A stretch of DNA of 64,000 nt from the NCBI RefSeq assembly GCF_964021845.1, contig NZ_CAXHZC010000005.1, positions 310,001-374,000 of the forward strand. The letters run 5' to 3'. A program made the position numbers and the translations under genes. The notes beneath the pieces were generated by a model. That model did not search any database. It was not told the origin of the DNA and saw nothing but the letters and a program-made list of their open reading frames with translations. Source of the DNA: Arcticibacterium sp964021845 (GTDB taxonomy: Bacteria > Bacteroidota > Bacteroidia > Cytophagales > Spirosomataceae). Position 1 is the stretch's first letter, and every line of letters starts with the position of its first letter. Below, in pieces: positions 8,242 through 17,434 of this stretch.

Positions 8242-9798
8242 CTACTTTCTATATCCTATATTATTCTTGTTCTGAAAATGGCCATTAGCTAGGTCTCCAT
8301 CACAAGCTTTAAGAAGTAAGGCTTGTAAAGTTTTCAGCTTTTCTGGTTCTGCTGTTGATAGGTCATTTTCTTCTTTAAAATCATCTGGTAGATAGTATAA
8401 CGCTGTCGCATCCCTTTTGAGGTCTGTTCTTATTTTCCAGCCGTCGTTCATGATGAGGGTAGGCCCCGTAAAAGAAGAGTAAACCACATAATCATGTTCT
8501 TGCTCATTTCCTTCACCAATTAGCTCTTTAAAGAAAGAAAGCCCATCAGTTTTATAATCTTTATCAAAGCCCGTTATCTCTGCTATTGTTGGCATTATAT
8601 CATAATTGGACACCAGTCTTTTGCTCGTTATTCCTTCTACAATTTTCCCTGGCCATCTCACTAATAGTGGGATATTAATGCCACCCTGTAGGTTACTTCT
8701 TTTCATACCCGCTCTTCCTCCGTTTCCATTAAAAACATCTCCACCTAAGTCGCTGTAGTATTTATTCTCCAAATCATTAAAGCGTTCTCCCGTTTGCATG
8801 TTGGTATAGGGTTTCAGTACGCGGCCTTCTAGTCCATAATAAATTTCGTGGCCATTATCAGCCGCAAAAATCACAATAGTATTTTCATCAAGATTTAGAG
8901 CTTCTAGTTTGTTCAATATCTGACCTACATTATCATCCAGCATTTTCACCATGGAAGCGTATTCTTTCTCTATCTGCGTTAAACGGTTGTCGTTAATAAA
9001 GTCAGAATGTACTTCTGGAATAGAAACAGGGCCATGTGGCAGCTGTGTAGGAAAATATAGGAAAAAAGGGTTTTCCTGATTGCTCTCTATAAAGTTTATC
9101 ACCTTATCCATAAATAGATTTTGAGAATAGACCTTTTTGCCCTCCATATTCCATCTTTCCTCAAAAGCCTCTTTGGTTTCTGGTTCTTTTGACTTTCCAG
9201 AATTTAAGAGTGTATTTCCCTCTATTTTAATCAAATTACCATCTTCAAAAAGGAATGGAGGATAAAAGCCATGTGCTCTTTCGTGGTCTAGATATCCAAA
9301 GTAATGGCCCCAGCCATGGCGTTTCATTTGCATATTAGTGGCTGCAAAACCCCATTCTAGTTTACCAAATTGAGCTGTTTTGTAACCCATATTTTGAGCC
9401 ACTTCACCTAAAAATACTTGTTCTTCAGGAATAGGCGAAAGCACACTGTTGATGGTGTTTTCAATTTCGTTTAGGTTTGATTGGTTCGCTTTCTTATAAA
9501 TGCCTCCATGTGTCACTTCGAATCTGTTTTCATGACAATCATGCAGACCAGTAATCAGTGAAGCTCTGGACGGAGCACAAAGCATATTGGCGTAAGCATT
9601 TTCAAAACGCATACCTTCGGCAGCAAGTCTATCAATGTTTGGTGTTTTTATGCTTTCTTGCCCTTCATGCCCTAGCATGCCAATTCCTAAATCATCGGCG
9701 TAAATTAATATAACGTTAGGCTGTTCAGTGCTTTTTTGAGTACTGGTGCATGATGATATAATACCTATAAGAATAAATAATAGCCAGTTGGTTTTCAT
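8242..9798 (-). CDS. Arylsulfatase-type sulfatase lipoprotein
   Basis: This 518-residue S1-family sulfatase has a lipoprotein signal with Cys17 (GIISSC), the metal-binding Asp35-Asp36 pair (IYADDLG) and the formylglycine motif Cys74-Ala-Pro-Ser-Arg followed by ASLITG. The Cys must be oxidised to formylglycine by a maturation enzyme not present in this window. The AADNGHEIYYG stretch and RWPGKI later in the chain are also typical. It releases sulfate from a sulfated glycan or small ester. It lies downstream of the HTCS regulator on the same strand, next to SusC/SusD and GH30, so it is probably part of that polysaccharide locus. The sulfated sugar cannot be identified from sequence alone. Confidence 0.9.
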   Translation of the reverse strand: MKTNWLLFILIGIISSCTSTQKSTEQPNVILIYADDLGIGMLGHEGQESIKTPNIDRLAAEGMRFENAYANMLCAPSRASLITGLHDCHENRFEVTHGGIYKKANQSNLNEIENTINSVLSPIPEEQVFLGEVAQNMGYKTAQFGKLEWGFAATNMQMKRHGWGHYFGYLDHERAHGFYPPFLFEDGNLIKIEGNTLLNSGKSKEPETKEAFEERWNMEGKKVYSQNLFMDKVINFIESNQENPFFLYFPTQLPHGPVSIPEVHSDFINDNRLTQIEKEYASMVKMLDDNVGQILNKLEALNLDENTIVIFAADNGHEIYYGLEGRVLKPYTNMQTGERFNDLENKYYSDLGGDVFNGNGGRAGMKRSNLQGGINIPLLVRWPGKIVEGITSKRLVSNYDIMPTIAEITGFDKDYKTDGLSFFKELIGEGNEQEHDYVVYSSFTGPTLIMNDGWKIRTDLKRDATALYYLPDDFKEENDLSTAEPEKLKTLQALLLKACDGDLANGHFQNKNNIGYRK

Positions 9799-10020
9799 TG
9801 ATAAAAGAGAGGTTGGTAAGTGCGTAATGAACGCTAAGCTAATGCAATATAAAGTAACAAGCAGTGCCTGTATTTGGCTAAGAAAAAAGGTGGGGCAATC
9901 AAGAATGTGCTTTTCTAGACTTTAAATGCATTATTTTGCCTTTGCTTACAATTTTTGACAAAAACTGATAAGCGTAAAATGAGCCATTTGAATACCCAAT
10001 TGAGACATAAAGAAGCTATC

Positions 10021-13000
10021 TCAATGCCCTTTATTTGCCATTTCAGAGGGTAATACCCCAAACTGCTCTTTGAATAATTTCCTGAAATACTTTTGGTCGT
10101 TAAAGCCAACTTCAAAAGCCGCCTGTGCTACACCCAGTTTCTCGTCTACTATGAGTTTGGCGGCACGCTTTAATTTATACGTTCTAATATATTGGTTAAT
10201 ATTTTGTCCTGTTATAGCTTTCAGTTTCCTAAACATGGAGGTTCGGCTCATGCCCATTAGTTGAGAAATGGTATCTACATCAGCCTTTTGATTGGCTATT
10301 TGCTCCAAAATTATTTTTTCTAGGCCGCTTAAAAACTGTTGCTCTCTCTTAATGTCATTTTTCTGCCTTTCGGTCAAAGTATCATCTGGCTCTTCTGTTT
10401 TGTTATAATAAGTTCTTAAGCGAGTTTTAGCATCTAATAAATTATGTATTCTGGCTAGTAGTATTTTTCTGCTAAAGGGTTTAGTAATATAGTCATCTGC
10501 ACCTTTTTCTAAACCACTTGTAATGCTTTCTTCACTGTCTTTGGCAGATAGTAATATCACTGGAATATGCGTTGTGGCTGCTTGACTCTTTAAAACGCCA
10601 CATAAATCTATGCCGTTTCTTTCTGGCATCATCACGTCAGAAATAATGAGGTCAGGAATGTGTTTACTGGCTTGCTCTAAACCAATATTACCGTTTTCTG
10701 CGAAAATTAAGTTGAAGTCGGTCTTTAAAAGACCTGCCAAATACGAGAGTATTTGCGGATTATCATCAATAAGAAGAACCAGCGGTCTTCCATCATTCTG
10801 ATGTAAGTTCTCAAAGTTCGTTTCATCATTCTCCGTAATTTCAGGAAGCCATAAGTCTGCTTTTGAATTTTCTGTTTCCTGCACTAGGTTTTCTGTGGCT
10901 AAAAACTTTGGAATACTTACGGTGAAAGTACAACCTCCACCTTTTTCTGAAACTAGCTCTATACTTCCGTCGTGTTCTTCCACGAAGCGTTTGGTAAGTG
11001 CGAGCCCAATTCCGGTACCTTTTTGAAGTGATTTTTTTGAGCCAGCCTGATAATACCAGTCAAAAACCATGCTTTGATGAGCGAGTTCTATTCCTGGTCC
11101 ATTGTCTTGTACTATGATTTGAAAGACCGTTTCTTCTTCCTTTAAATATATGTTAACTTCCTGACCAGCGATACAATATTTCAATGCATTTGATAGTAGA
11201 TTATTTACTACGATTTGCATTTTTTCTAAGTCAAAGGCCGTTTCAAAATCCTTTTTAGGGAAATGTGTGTTTAGTTTAATCTTATTATGATTGGCCAATG
11301 GTTGATACAGTTCAACCCATTGACTTAGTTTTTCCACTATGAAATAGTTTGTGGGTTTTAGCTGGCTTAGGTCTAGTTCTGTTTTCCTAAATTCTAGAAG
11401 CTTGCTAATCATGTGGTATAGGTAGCGAGCATTTCGCTGAACCATTTTAAAACTCTTCTGCTGTACATTGTCTTTTGGGTCTTCGGCTAGGTCATCTACA
11501 GACGCCATTATCAAAGTCAAAGGCGTTTTAAGTTCGTGCGAAAATCCAGTAAAAAATCGAACTCTTTCTTCGTTCAGCTCGCTTTCTAATTGTCGCTGTT
11601 TCTTTTCAAACAGCAGCGAGTTTTTAAGCTTTAATCGCTCATTATAGTACCTGAAAATCATACGACTTAGTGCCAATATTATGATGGCATAAAGCAGATA
11701 AGCCCACATAGTTCTCCAAAAAGGAGGTTTGATGCTAATTTTTAGACTGTTTTCAATGTAGTTTCCTGTATTGTTTAAAGACCGCACTTTCAAGATATAA
11801 TTACCAGACGGAATGTTGGAGAAATTGGCCGTTCCTACCTCATTGGTTTCTATCCACTGCTCATGAAAATTTTCTAACTTATAAGCATATTTCTCATTGG
11901 TAATTCTTGGGTATTTGAGATTGACAAAGTCTAGTGAAAAAGGACTTTGATTATAGGCAAGCTCTAAAGAGTTGAGGTAGGAGATGTCATTTGGCAGAAA
12001 GGTAGCTTGACTAGAATCGCCTGCAATAATGGTTTTATTTAAAACTCGCAGGTCGGTAAATACCAAAGGATAATTATATGACTGCTGATGAAGGGTTTGT
12101 GGGTCAAAAATGTTTAAGCCCTTATTTCCTCCCATATAAATTTGACCGTCTTGGTCGCAGTAGCCTGCTCCAATATTGAATTCACTTTTCTGAATATTAT
12201 TAAAAGTATTCAGGTTTCCTATATGGTTACTTTCGGGGTTAAAGTAGCAGATACCATTAAAAGAGCCAATCCAGATAAGTCCATTTTTGTCTGGTGTAAG
12301 ACTATGGATGGTATTATTATTAAGGCCGTCTTCTATAGTGAAAAGATCTGTTTTTTTAGTTTGGGTGTCAAACCTGAATAGTCCATTATCTCTGGTTCCT
12401 GCCAGTAATTCGTTCTCACTTAGCCAGCACATGCTGTAAATTACAGTGCCCGGAATATTCCTATTAGTCTCATTATTATAAATTTCCTTCTCGTTATCTT
12501 TTGGGTTAAACTTGACTATCCCTGAGCCATAAGTGGCAAGCCAAAGGTTTTGTTCTGTGTCTTCTAATATCTCTCTGATATCAAGCTTACCAAGTTCTTC
12601 AATGTATTCAAAAGTTTCATTTTTTTCATTAAACCTATACAGCCCGCCTCGGTTAGTTCCTACCCAAATAGTGCCGTCTTTACTTTCTACAATCTTTCTA
12701 ACATCATTTCCGTCGGCCTGTAGGCCTTGAAGAAAGTATTGACAAATTCCAGTTTCTGGATTTAAAAGGTTGAGTCCTCCTTGGTAAGTCCCTACCCAAA
12801 CACGTTTTTTTGAGTCCTCTAATAAACTCAGGACGTAGTTATTTGAAAGTGATTTTTTATCTTCCCTATGTTGAAAGGTCTTAACTACACCTTTTGAAGG
12901 ATTGTAGTAATCCAATCCACCGCCATCGGTTCCTATCCAAATGTTTTCAGTATTTGATTTACCAAAAGAGGCAATTCTGTTGTGAGCGAGGGTGTTCGTA

Positions 13001-14097
13001 TTTGATAGGTTTCTAGTAAGTAGTTTGATGGGTTCACCATTAGGATTGACAAAATTCACACCCGTGCTAGTACCAATCCACATATTACCATCTACCGCCA
13101 TTTTAAGAGCAGAGACTGTTCTGTTAAATACGCTAGAGCCATCTGTTTCAGGAAGAAACCATCTGATTTGATATGCTTGCTTAGCGTTTAAAATACTTTC
13201 TGGTTTCAGTATGTTTAAGCCTCCATTTCTGGTTCCTATCCAAAGGTTTCCGGCTTTGTCTTTTTCAAAACAAAGTATGTTGTCGTCACTTAGTCCAGTT
13301 TTAGAACTGTTTGTTTTGTCAACAGTAATCAGTTTACCCTCTAACGTTAGTATTTGAATGCCCTTGGCGGTTCCTATCCACAGATTTCCTTCTTTGTCGG
13401 TATAGAGGCAGTTTACATTCTCATCTATTCTTTTAAAAGGAATTCTATTTACTTCCTTAGTCCTAAGGTTTATTTTGTTTAATCCGTCATTAAACGTTCC
13501 CACCCAAAGTATACTGTCGCCCTGCATGCTGAGGTCAGAAATTTCACTAGATGACAGGCTTTTTTTATTTCCAAGTTCGGGTCTGAAAGTGGCTAGGGTC
13601 TTATTGTCTTTTATAATTTGAAGTCCATCGTCATAAACGCCAAGTATGAGTTCATTGTCTGGACCAATAATAACCGTACTTATATTGTCTCCTATGAGTC
13701 CATTATTTTTGTGGAGCTGATAAAAGTGATTGACTTTTGGGTCAAAGATATTGAGGCCATTTCCGCCGGTTAATAGCAGTTGACCTGCATTGTTTTTGAC
13801 AATTCGCTCAATAAAGTTATCTGAAGGACCTTTGTTGGGAAGAGCATTGTTTTTCAAAATCACTTTGAAATTTTTACCATCATACCTGTTAAGTCCTTCT
13901 GAAGTGGCTATCCACATAAAACCAAGAGCGTCTTGCTCTATATCGTTTACCACATTATGTGATAAGCCAGATTCTACATCCATCAGGTAGAAAGTGAGGG
14001 CAGACGGCCCCTTTGTGTTAAACAAGCTACTATGATTCTGTGCTAAGGATGAACTTTGAAAAATCAATAAAAGTAAAATGTTAACTAAAATCCTCAT
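10021..14097 (-). CDS. Hybrid two-component system regulator (HTCS)
   Basis: This 1358-residue one-protein signalling system senses a glycan fragment in the periplasm and controls the adjacent locus. Domains in order: signal peptide (1-19); two-component propeller repeats of the LWIGTxxGGLNxxNP type (about 35-670); a Y_Y_Y domain (about 720-790); one membrane helix (about 800-822); a histidine kinase core with FSHELKTPLTLI and the ATP-binding DNGPGI and GTGIGLALTKRF motifs; a receiver domain with LIDDN and the phospho-acceptor Asp in IISDVMMPERNG; and a C-terminal AraC helix-turn-helix (AQAAFEVGFNDQKYFRKLFK). All key residues appear intact. It is divergent from susC across 227 bases, where repeated CAAATATT motifs occur. 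Confidence 0.95.
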   Translation of the reverse strand: MRILVNILLLLIFQSSSLAQNHSSLFNTKGPSALTFYLMDVESGLSHNVVNDIEQDALGFMWIATSEGLNRYDGKNFKVILKNNALPNKGPSDNFIERIVKNNAGQLLLTGGNGLNIFDPKVNHFYQLHKNNGLIGDNISTVIIGPDNELILGVYDDGLQIIKDNKTLATFRPELGNKKSLSSSEISDLSMQGDSILWVGTFNDGLNKINLRTKEVNRIPFKRIDENVNCLYTDKEGNLWIGTAKGIQILTLEGKLITVDKTNSSKTGLSDDNILCFEKDKAGNLWIGTRNGGLNILKPESILNAKQAYQIRWFLPETDGSSVFNRTVSALKMAVDGNMWIGTSTGVNFVNPNGEPIKLLTRNLSNTNTLAHNRIASFGKSNTENIWIGTDGGGLDYYNPSKGVVKTFQHREDKKSLSNNYVLSLLEDSKKRVWVGTYQGGLNLLNPETGICQYFLQGLQADGNDVRKIVESKDGTIWVGTNRGGLYRFNEKNETFEYIEELGKLDIREILEDTEQNLWLATYGSGIVKFNPKDNEKEIYNNETNRNIPGTVIYSMCWLSENELLAGTRDNGLFRFDTQTKKTDLFTIEDGLNNNTIHSLTPDKNGLIWIGSFNGICYFNPESNHIGNLNTFNNIQKSEFNIGAGYCDQDGQIYMGGNKGLNIFDPQTLHQQSYNYPLVFTDLRVLNKTIIAGDSSQATFLPNDISYLNSLELAYNQSPFSLDFVNLKYPRITNEKYAYKLENFHEQWIETNEVGTANFSNIPSGNYILKVRSLNNTGNYIENSLKISIKPPFWRTMWAYLLYAIIILALSRMIFRYYNERLKLKNSLLFEKKQRQLESELNEERVRFFTGFSHELKTPLTLIMASVDDLAEDPKDNVQQKSFKMVQRNARYLYHMISKLLEFRKTELDLSQLKPTNYFIVEKLSQWVELYQPLANHNKIKLNTHFPKKDFETAFDLEKMQIVVNNLLSNALKYCIAGQEVNIYLKEEETVFQIIVQDNGPGIELAHQSMVFDWYYQAGSKKSLQKGTGIGLALTKRFVEEHDGSIELVSEKGGGCTFTVSIPKFLATENLVQETENSKADLWLPEITENDETNFENLHQNDGRPLVLLIDDNPQILSYLAGLLKTDFNLIFAENGNIGLEQASKHIPDLIISDVMMPERNGIDLCGVLKSQAATTHIPVILLSAKDSEESITSGLEKGADDYITKPFSRKILLARIHNLLDAKTRLRTYYNKTEEPDDTLTERQKNDIKREQQFLSGLEKIILEQIANQKADVDTISQLMGMSRTSMFRKLKAITGQNINQYIRTYKLKRAAKLIVDEKLGVAQAAFEVGFNDQKYFRKLFKEQFGVLPSEMANKGH

Positions 14098-14242
14098 ACG
14101 CCTCTAATGCCCTTTTGCTTGTCAAAAATCCTACTATAATTAGGAATAATGCAAAGATGAACGATTTATCCCTCTTTTAATAACGATTTGTACCCTCTGT
14201 TCTGTTGCCAAGCCCTCTAATATTGCAGTAGGAAATAAAGCA

Positions 14243-14300
14243 CAAATATTCTTCAAATAGTGATAGCGGAATATTTGGACTTAACAGACCCTCAAATATT
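14243..14300. promoter_or_regulatory. Repeated CAAATATT motifs upstream of susC, candidate operator
   Basis: CAAATATT occurs at 14243-14250 and 14293-14300, and its exact reverse complement AATATTTG at 14270-14277. The copies sit 23 to 27 bases apart, within 85 bases of the susC start. No exact TAnnTTTG box is seen for susC, as expected for a promoter that needs an activator. Binding by the adjacent HTCS protein is an inference, and AT-rich motifs of this length can recur by chance. Confidence 0.35.
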
Positions 14301-14324
14301 ATTTAACATATAAAGTTTTAAAAG

Positions 14325-17300
14325 ATGCCAACAAGATTACGATTGAAAGTCTGGCCGTTTTGTGTAATGCTACTGGCATTACTCTTAGGAAGAGGCCCAG
14401 ATGTGCACGGTCAAACAAGCTCCGTTAGCGGAACTGTTTTAGACGAAACAGGGGAAACGCTTCCGGGTGTTTCTGTTTTAATAAAGAGTACTACCACAGG
14501 TACTATTACAGATATGGATGGGAAGTTTCAGCTAAACACTTCTGGAATAGAAAGCCCTATATTAACCTTTTCCTATATAGGCTATAAGGCAAAGGAAATT
14601 GTTCTCAACGGACAAACCCAATTAGAGGTGAGTTTAGAATCAGATTTACAAACCCTTAGTGAAGTAGTAGTGGTAGGTTATGGAGAGCAAAAGAAAGCTA
14701 CTCTAACCGGTTCTGTTTCTCAAATAGAAGGTAAAGCACTAGAGAGTAGCCCACAGCCTAATTTGTCAAACTCCTTAGCAGGTAGATTTTCTGGTATTAT
14801 TGCTAATAATCGCTCTGGTGAGCCGGGTTATGATGGTTCTAGTTTTACCATTCGTGGTTTAGCTACTACAGGAAATAATGATGTGTTAGTGGTAGTAGAT
14901 GGTGTTCCTGGTCAAATAGGAGGTTTAGAAAGGCTGTCGCCAAACGACATTGAAAGTGTTTCTATTCTTAAAGATGCTTCTGCTGCTATTTATGGTTCTA
15001 GAGCCGCAAATGGTGTTATTTTGGTTACCACTAAAAGAGGGAAAAGTGGAAAACCAACGGTATCTTATAACTTTAACCAAGGCTTTTCTTCGCCAACACG
15101 TCTTCCAGACATGGCGGATGCAGCTATCTACGGTCAAATAAGAAACGAAATAGCTTATTATAACAATAACGCTAACGGTTTAAACCAGGTTTATTCTGAA
15201 TCAGAAATTGCAAATTTTGCAAATGGTTCTGACCCGGTTAACTACCCAAATACGGATTGGGCAGCAGCCACTTTAAAAAATGTAGCTCTTCAAAATCAGC
15301 ATAACCTTAGTGTTAGGGGAGGTACTGATGCCGTAAGTTATTTCCTTTCTTTAGGTAAGTCTGGTCAAGAAGGACTTTACAAGAATGGAGCTACCGAGTA
15401 TAATCAGTATAACTTTAGAGCCAACATTGACGCCGACATAACCGAAAGGTTAAAAGTAGGTTTCTCACTTTCTGGTAGAAAAGAAGACAGACAGTACCCT
15501 ACATCAGGTGCAAATGATTTGTTTCGTAATATTTACAGAGCATATCCTACACAAGCGGCAGTATATCCTAATGGGTTGCCATCGTCTGGTATAGAAAACT
15601 CTAATCCTGTGGTAATGGCTACAGAAACAGCAGGAATTAATAAAAACCCAAATTACGTATTTAACGGGGTATTAAGAGCGAGTTATAAATTACCGTTTTT
15701 AGATGGTCTTTCTGTAGATGGTTTTTACTCCATAGATGAAAACTCTAATAGAAAAAGCAATTTCCTGACACCGTATACTTTGTATAACTATAACAGCGGC
15801 TCGGGTGCTTATGACCCTGTGGTAGTAGGTGGAGATGCAGACCAGCAAGCGGCATTGTTTGAAGAGCATTATAATCAATCAATGATTGTAAGTAATATTA
15901 AGTTAAACTATAAGAATTACTTCGCAGGTCATTATGTAGATGTGTTTGTAGGTTATGAGCAAAGCTCAAACAGCTCGCACACATTAGGAGCTTCAAGGCT
16001 TCATTTTCCTACTACAGAAACTCCAGAACTATCACAAGGTGGTGCTGCAGCCTCTGATTATAATAACTACGGAAGCAGCTATAACTTTACTAGAAAGAGT
16101 TATTTAGGCCGTTTTCTTTATAACTATAATGAGAAATACATGGCAGAGATTCAGTTAAGAGCTGATGGCTCTTCTAACTTCCCTAAAGAGAGTCGTTATG
16201 GTTTCTTCCCATCTGTTTCTGCTGGGTATAGAATTTCTGAAGAACCATGGTTTCAAAACAACCAAAGCTTCTTTAATGACTTAAAAATCAGAGCTTCTTA
16301 CGGTGAACTAGGTAATGATAATGTAGGCCAGTTTCAGTACTATGATAACTATTCTTTCAATAATCGTTACCTGATAGGCGATGTGGTAAGCACGGGAATT
16401 GACCTAACTAGATTAGGAAACCCTAACATTACATGGGAAGTAGCTAAGAAAACAGATATTGCATTGAACGCGGTTTGGTTGAAAAACTTTACTACGGAAG
16501 TGATTTACTTTAGACAAAATAGAAGCGATATTTTGACCACAAGAAATGCCTCTATTCCGGGTACGTCTGGAATTGTGAATCCTTATGATGCGGAAACATT
16601 AGTTCCGGCAGAGAATATTGGTGAAGTAAAAAGTAGTGGTATAGAGTCTTCTGTTGGCTATAATAAGAACGGTGATTTCAGTTTCGGCATAGCCGCAAAC
16701 TTTACATACGCTAAAAATGAGCTAGTTTTTAAAGATGAAGCTCCTGGTGTTTTAGATTATCAACGAGAAACTGGAAGGTCATTAAATACATATTTGCTTT
16801 ATAACGCTATAGGTATTTTCAGAAGTCAAGAAGAGTTAGATGCTTACCCACACGTGGCAGGAGCTCAAGTAGGCGATTTAATTTATGAAGATTATAATGG
16901 AGACGGAAATATTTCTGCAGATGACCAAGTACGTACCGAGTACGGAAATATTCCTCAAATGACTTTCGGCTTAACGCTTCAAGCAGCTTACAGAAACTTC
17001 GATTTCTCTGCAATACTTTCTGGTCAAGCACAGGTTAATCAGTATGTTTTACCTGAGTCAGGAACCATCGGGAACTATTATAGCAGCTGGGCAGATAACC
17101 GTTATAGCCCTTCTAATACGGAAGGAACTTACCCGCGTGTAAGTGAGCGTTCTTCTTCTGCCATTAGTGGTGGTCTTTACAGAAATAATTTCTGGTTAAA
17201 TGATGCTGCTTTTGTAAGGTTGAAAAATATTCAGCTTGGTTACACATTGCCTGAAAGCATTTTAGAAAGAGCAAATATTGCCTCTCTAAGAATTTATACC

Positions 17301-17423
17301 AATGCTTTTAATCTGTTGACACTTACAGGTGTTAAAGATTTTGACCCAGAGGGTTCTAGTGAAAGCGGTCAGTTTTACCCGCAACAGAAGATATTTAACC
17401 TAGGTCTGAACATTCAATTTTAG
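14325..17423 (+). CDS. susC: SusC/RagA-family TonB-linked glycan transporter
   Basis: The 1032-residue protein forms the TonB-dependent channel for oligosaccharides. It has a signal peptide (to about residue 30, ending DVHGQ), a carboxypeptidase-regulatory-like domain (about 33-110) with SGTVLDETGETLPGVSV, the TonB-box-like LSEVVVVGYG (about 118-127), a plug domain with SFTIRGLATTGNNDVLVVVD and KDASAAIYGSRAANGVI, then the barrel ending in LNIQF. It is followed after 11 bases by susD. The substrate should be the glycan acted on by the GH30 enzyme and sulfatase of the locus. It differs clearly from the second SusC of this window (42825-46082), including in the TonB-box region. Confidence 0.95.
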   Translation: MPTRLRLKVWPFCVMLLALLLGRGPDVHGQTSSVSGTVLDETGETLPGVSVLIKSTTTGTITDMDGKFQLNTSGIESPILTFSYIGYKAKEIVLNGQTQLEVSLESDLQTLSEVVVVGYGEQKKATLTGSVSQIEGKALESSPQPNLSNSLAGRFSGIIANNRSGEPGYDGSSFTIRGLATTGNNDVLVVVDGVPGQIGGLERLSPNDIESVSILKDASAAIYGSRAANGVILVTTKRGKSGKPTVSYNFNQGFSSPTRLPDMADAAIYGQIRNEIAYYNNNANGLNQVYSESEIANFANGSDPVNYPNTDWAAATLKNVALQNQHNLSVRGGTDAVSYFLSLGKSGQEGLYKNGATEYNQYNFRANIDADITERLKVGFSLSGRKEDRQYPTSGANDLFRNIYRAYPTQAAVYPNGLPSSGIENSNPVVMATETAGINKNPNYVFNGVLRASYKLPFLDGLSVDGFYSIDENSNRKSNFLTPYTLYNYNSGSGAYDPVVVGGDADQQAALFEEHYNQSMIVSNIKLNYKNYFAGHYVDVFVGYEQSSNSSHTLGASRLHFPTTETPELSQGGAAASDYNNYGSSYNFTRKSYLGRFLYNYNEKYMAEIQLRADGSSNFPKESRYGFFPSVSAGYRISEEPWFQNNQSFFNDLKIRASYGELGNDNVGQFQYYDNYSFNNRYLIGDVVSTGIDLTRLGNPNITWEVAKKTDIALNAVWLKNFTTEVIYFRQNRSDILTTRNASIPGTSGIVNPYDAETLVPAENIGEVKSSGIESSVGYNKNGDFSFGIAANFTYAKNELVFKDEAPGVLDYQRETGRSLNTYLLYNAIGIFRSQEELDAYPHVAGAQVGDLIYEDYNGDGNISADDQVRTEYGNIPQMTFGLTLQAAYRNFDFSAILSGQAQVNQYVLPESGTIGNYYSSWADNRYSPSNTEGTYPRVSERSSSAISGGLYRNNFWLNDAAFVRLKNIQLGYTLPESILERANIASLRIYTNAFNLLTLTGVKDFDPEGSSESGQFYPQQKIFNLGLNIQF

Positions 17424-17434
17424 AATAATTAGAA

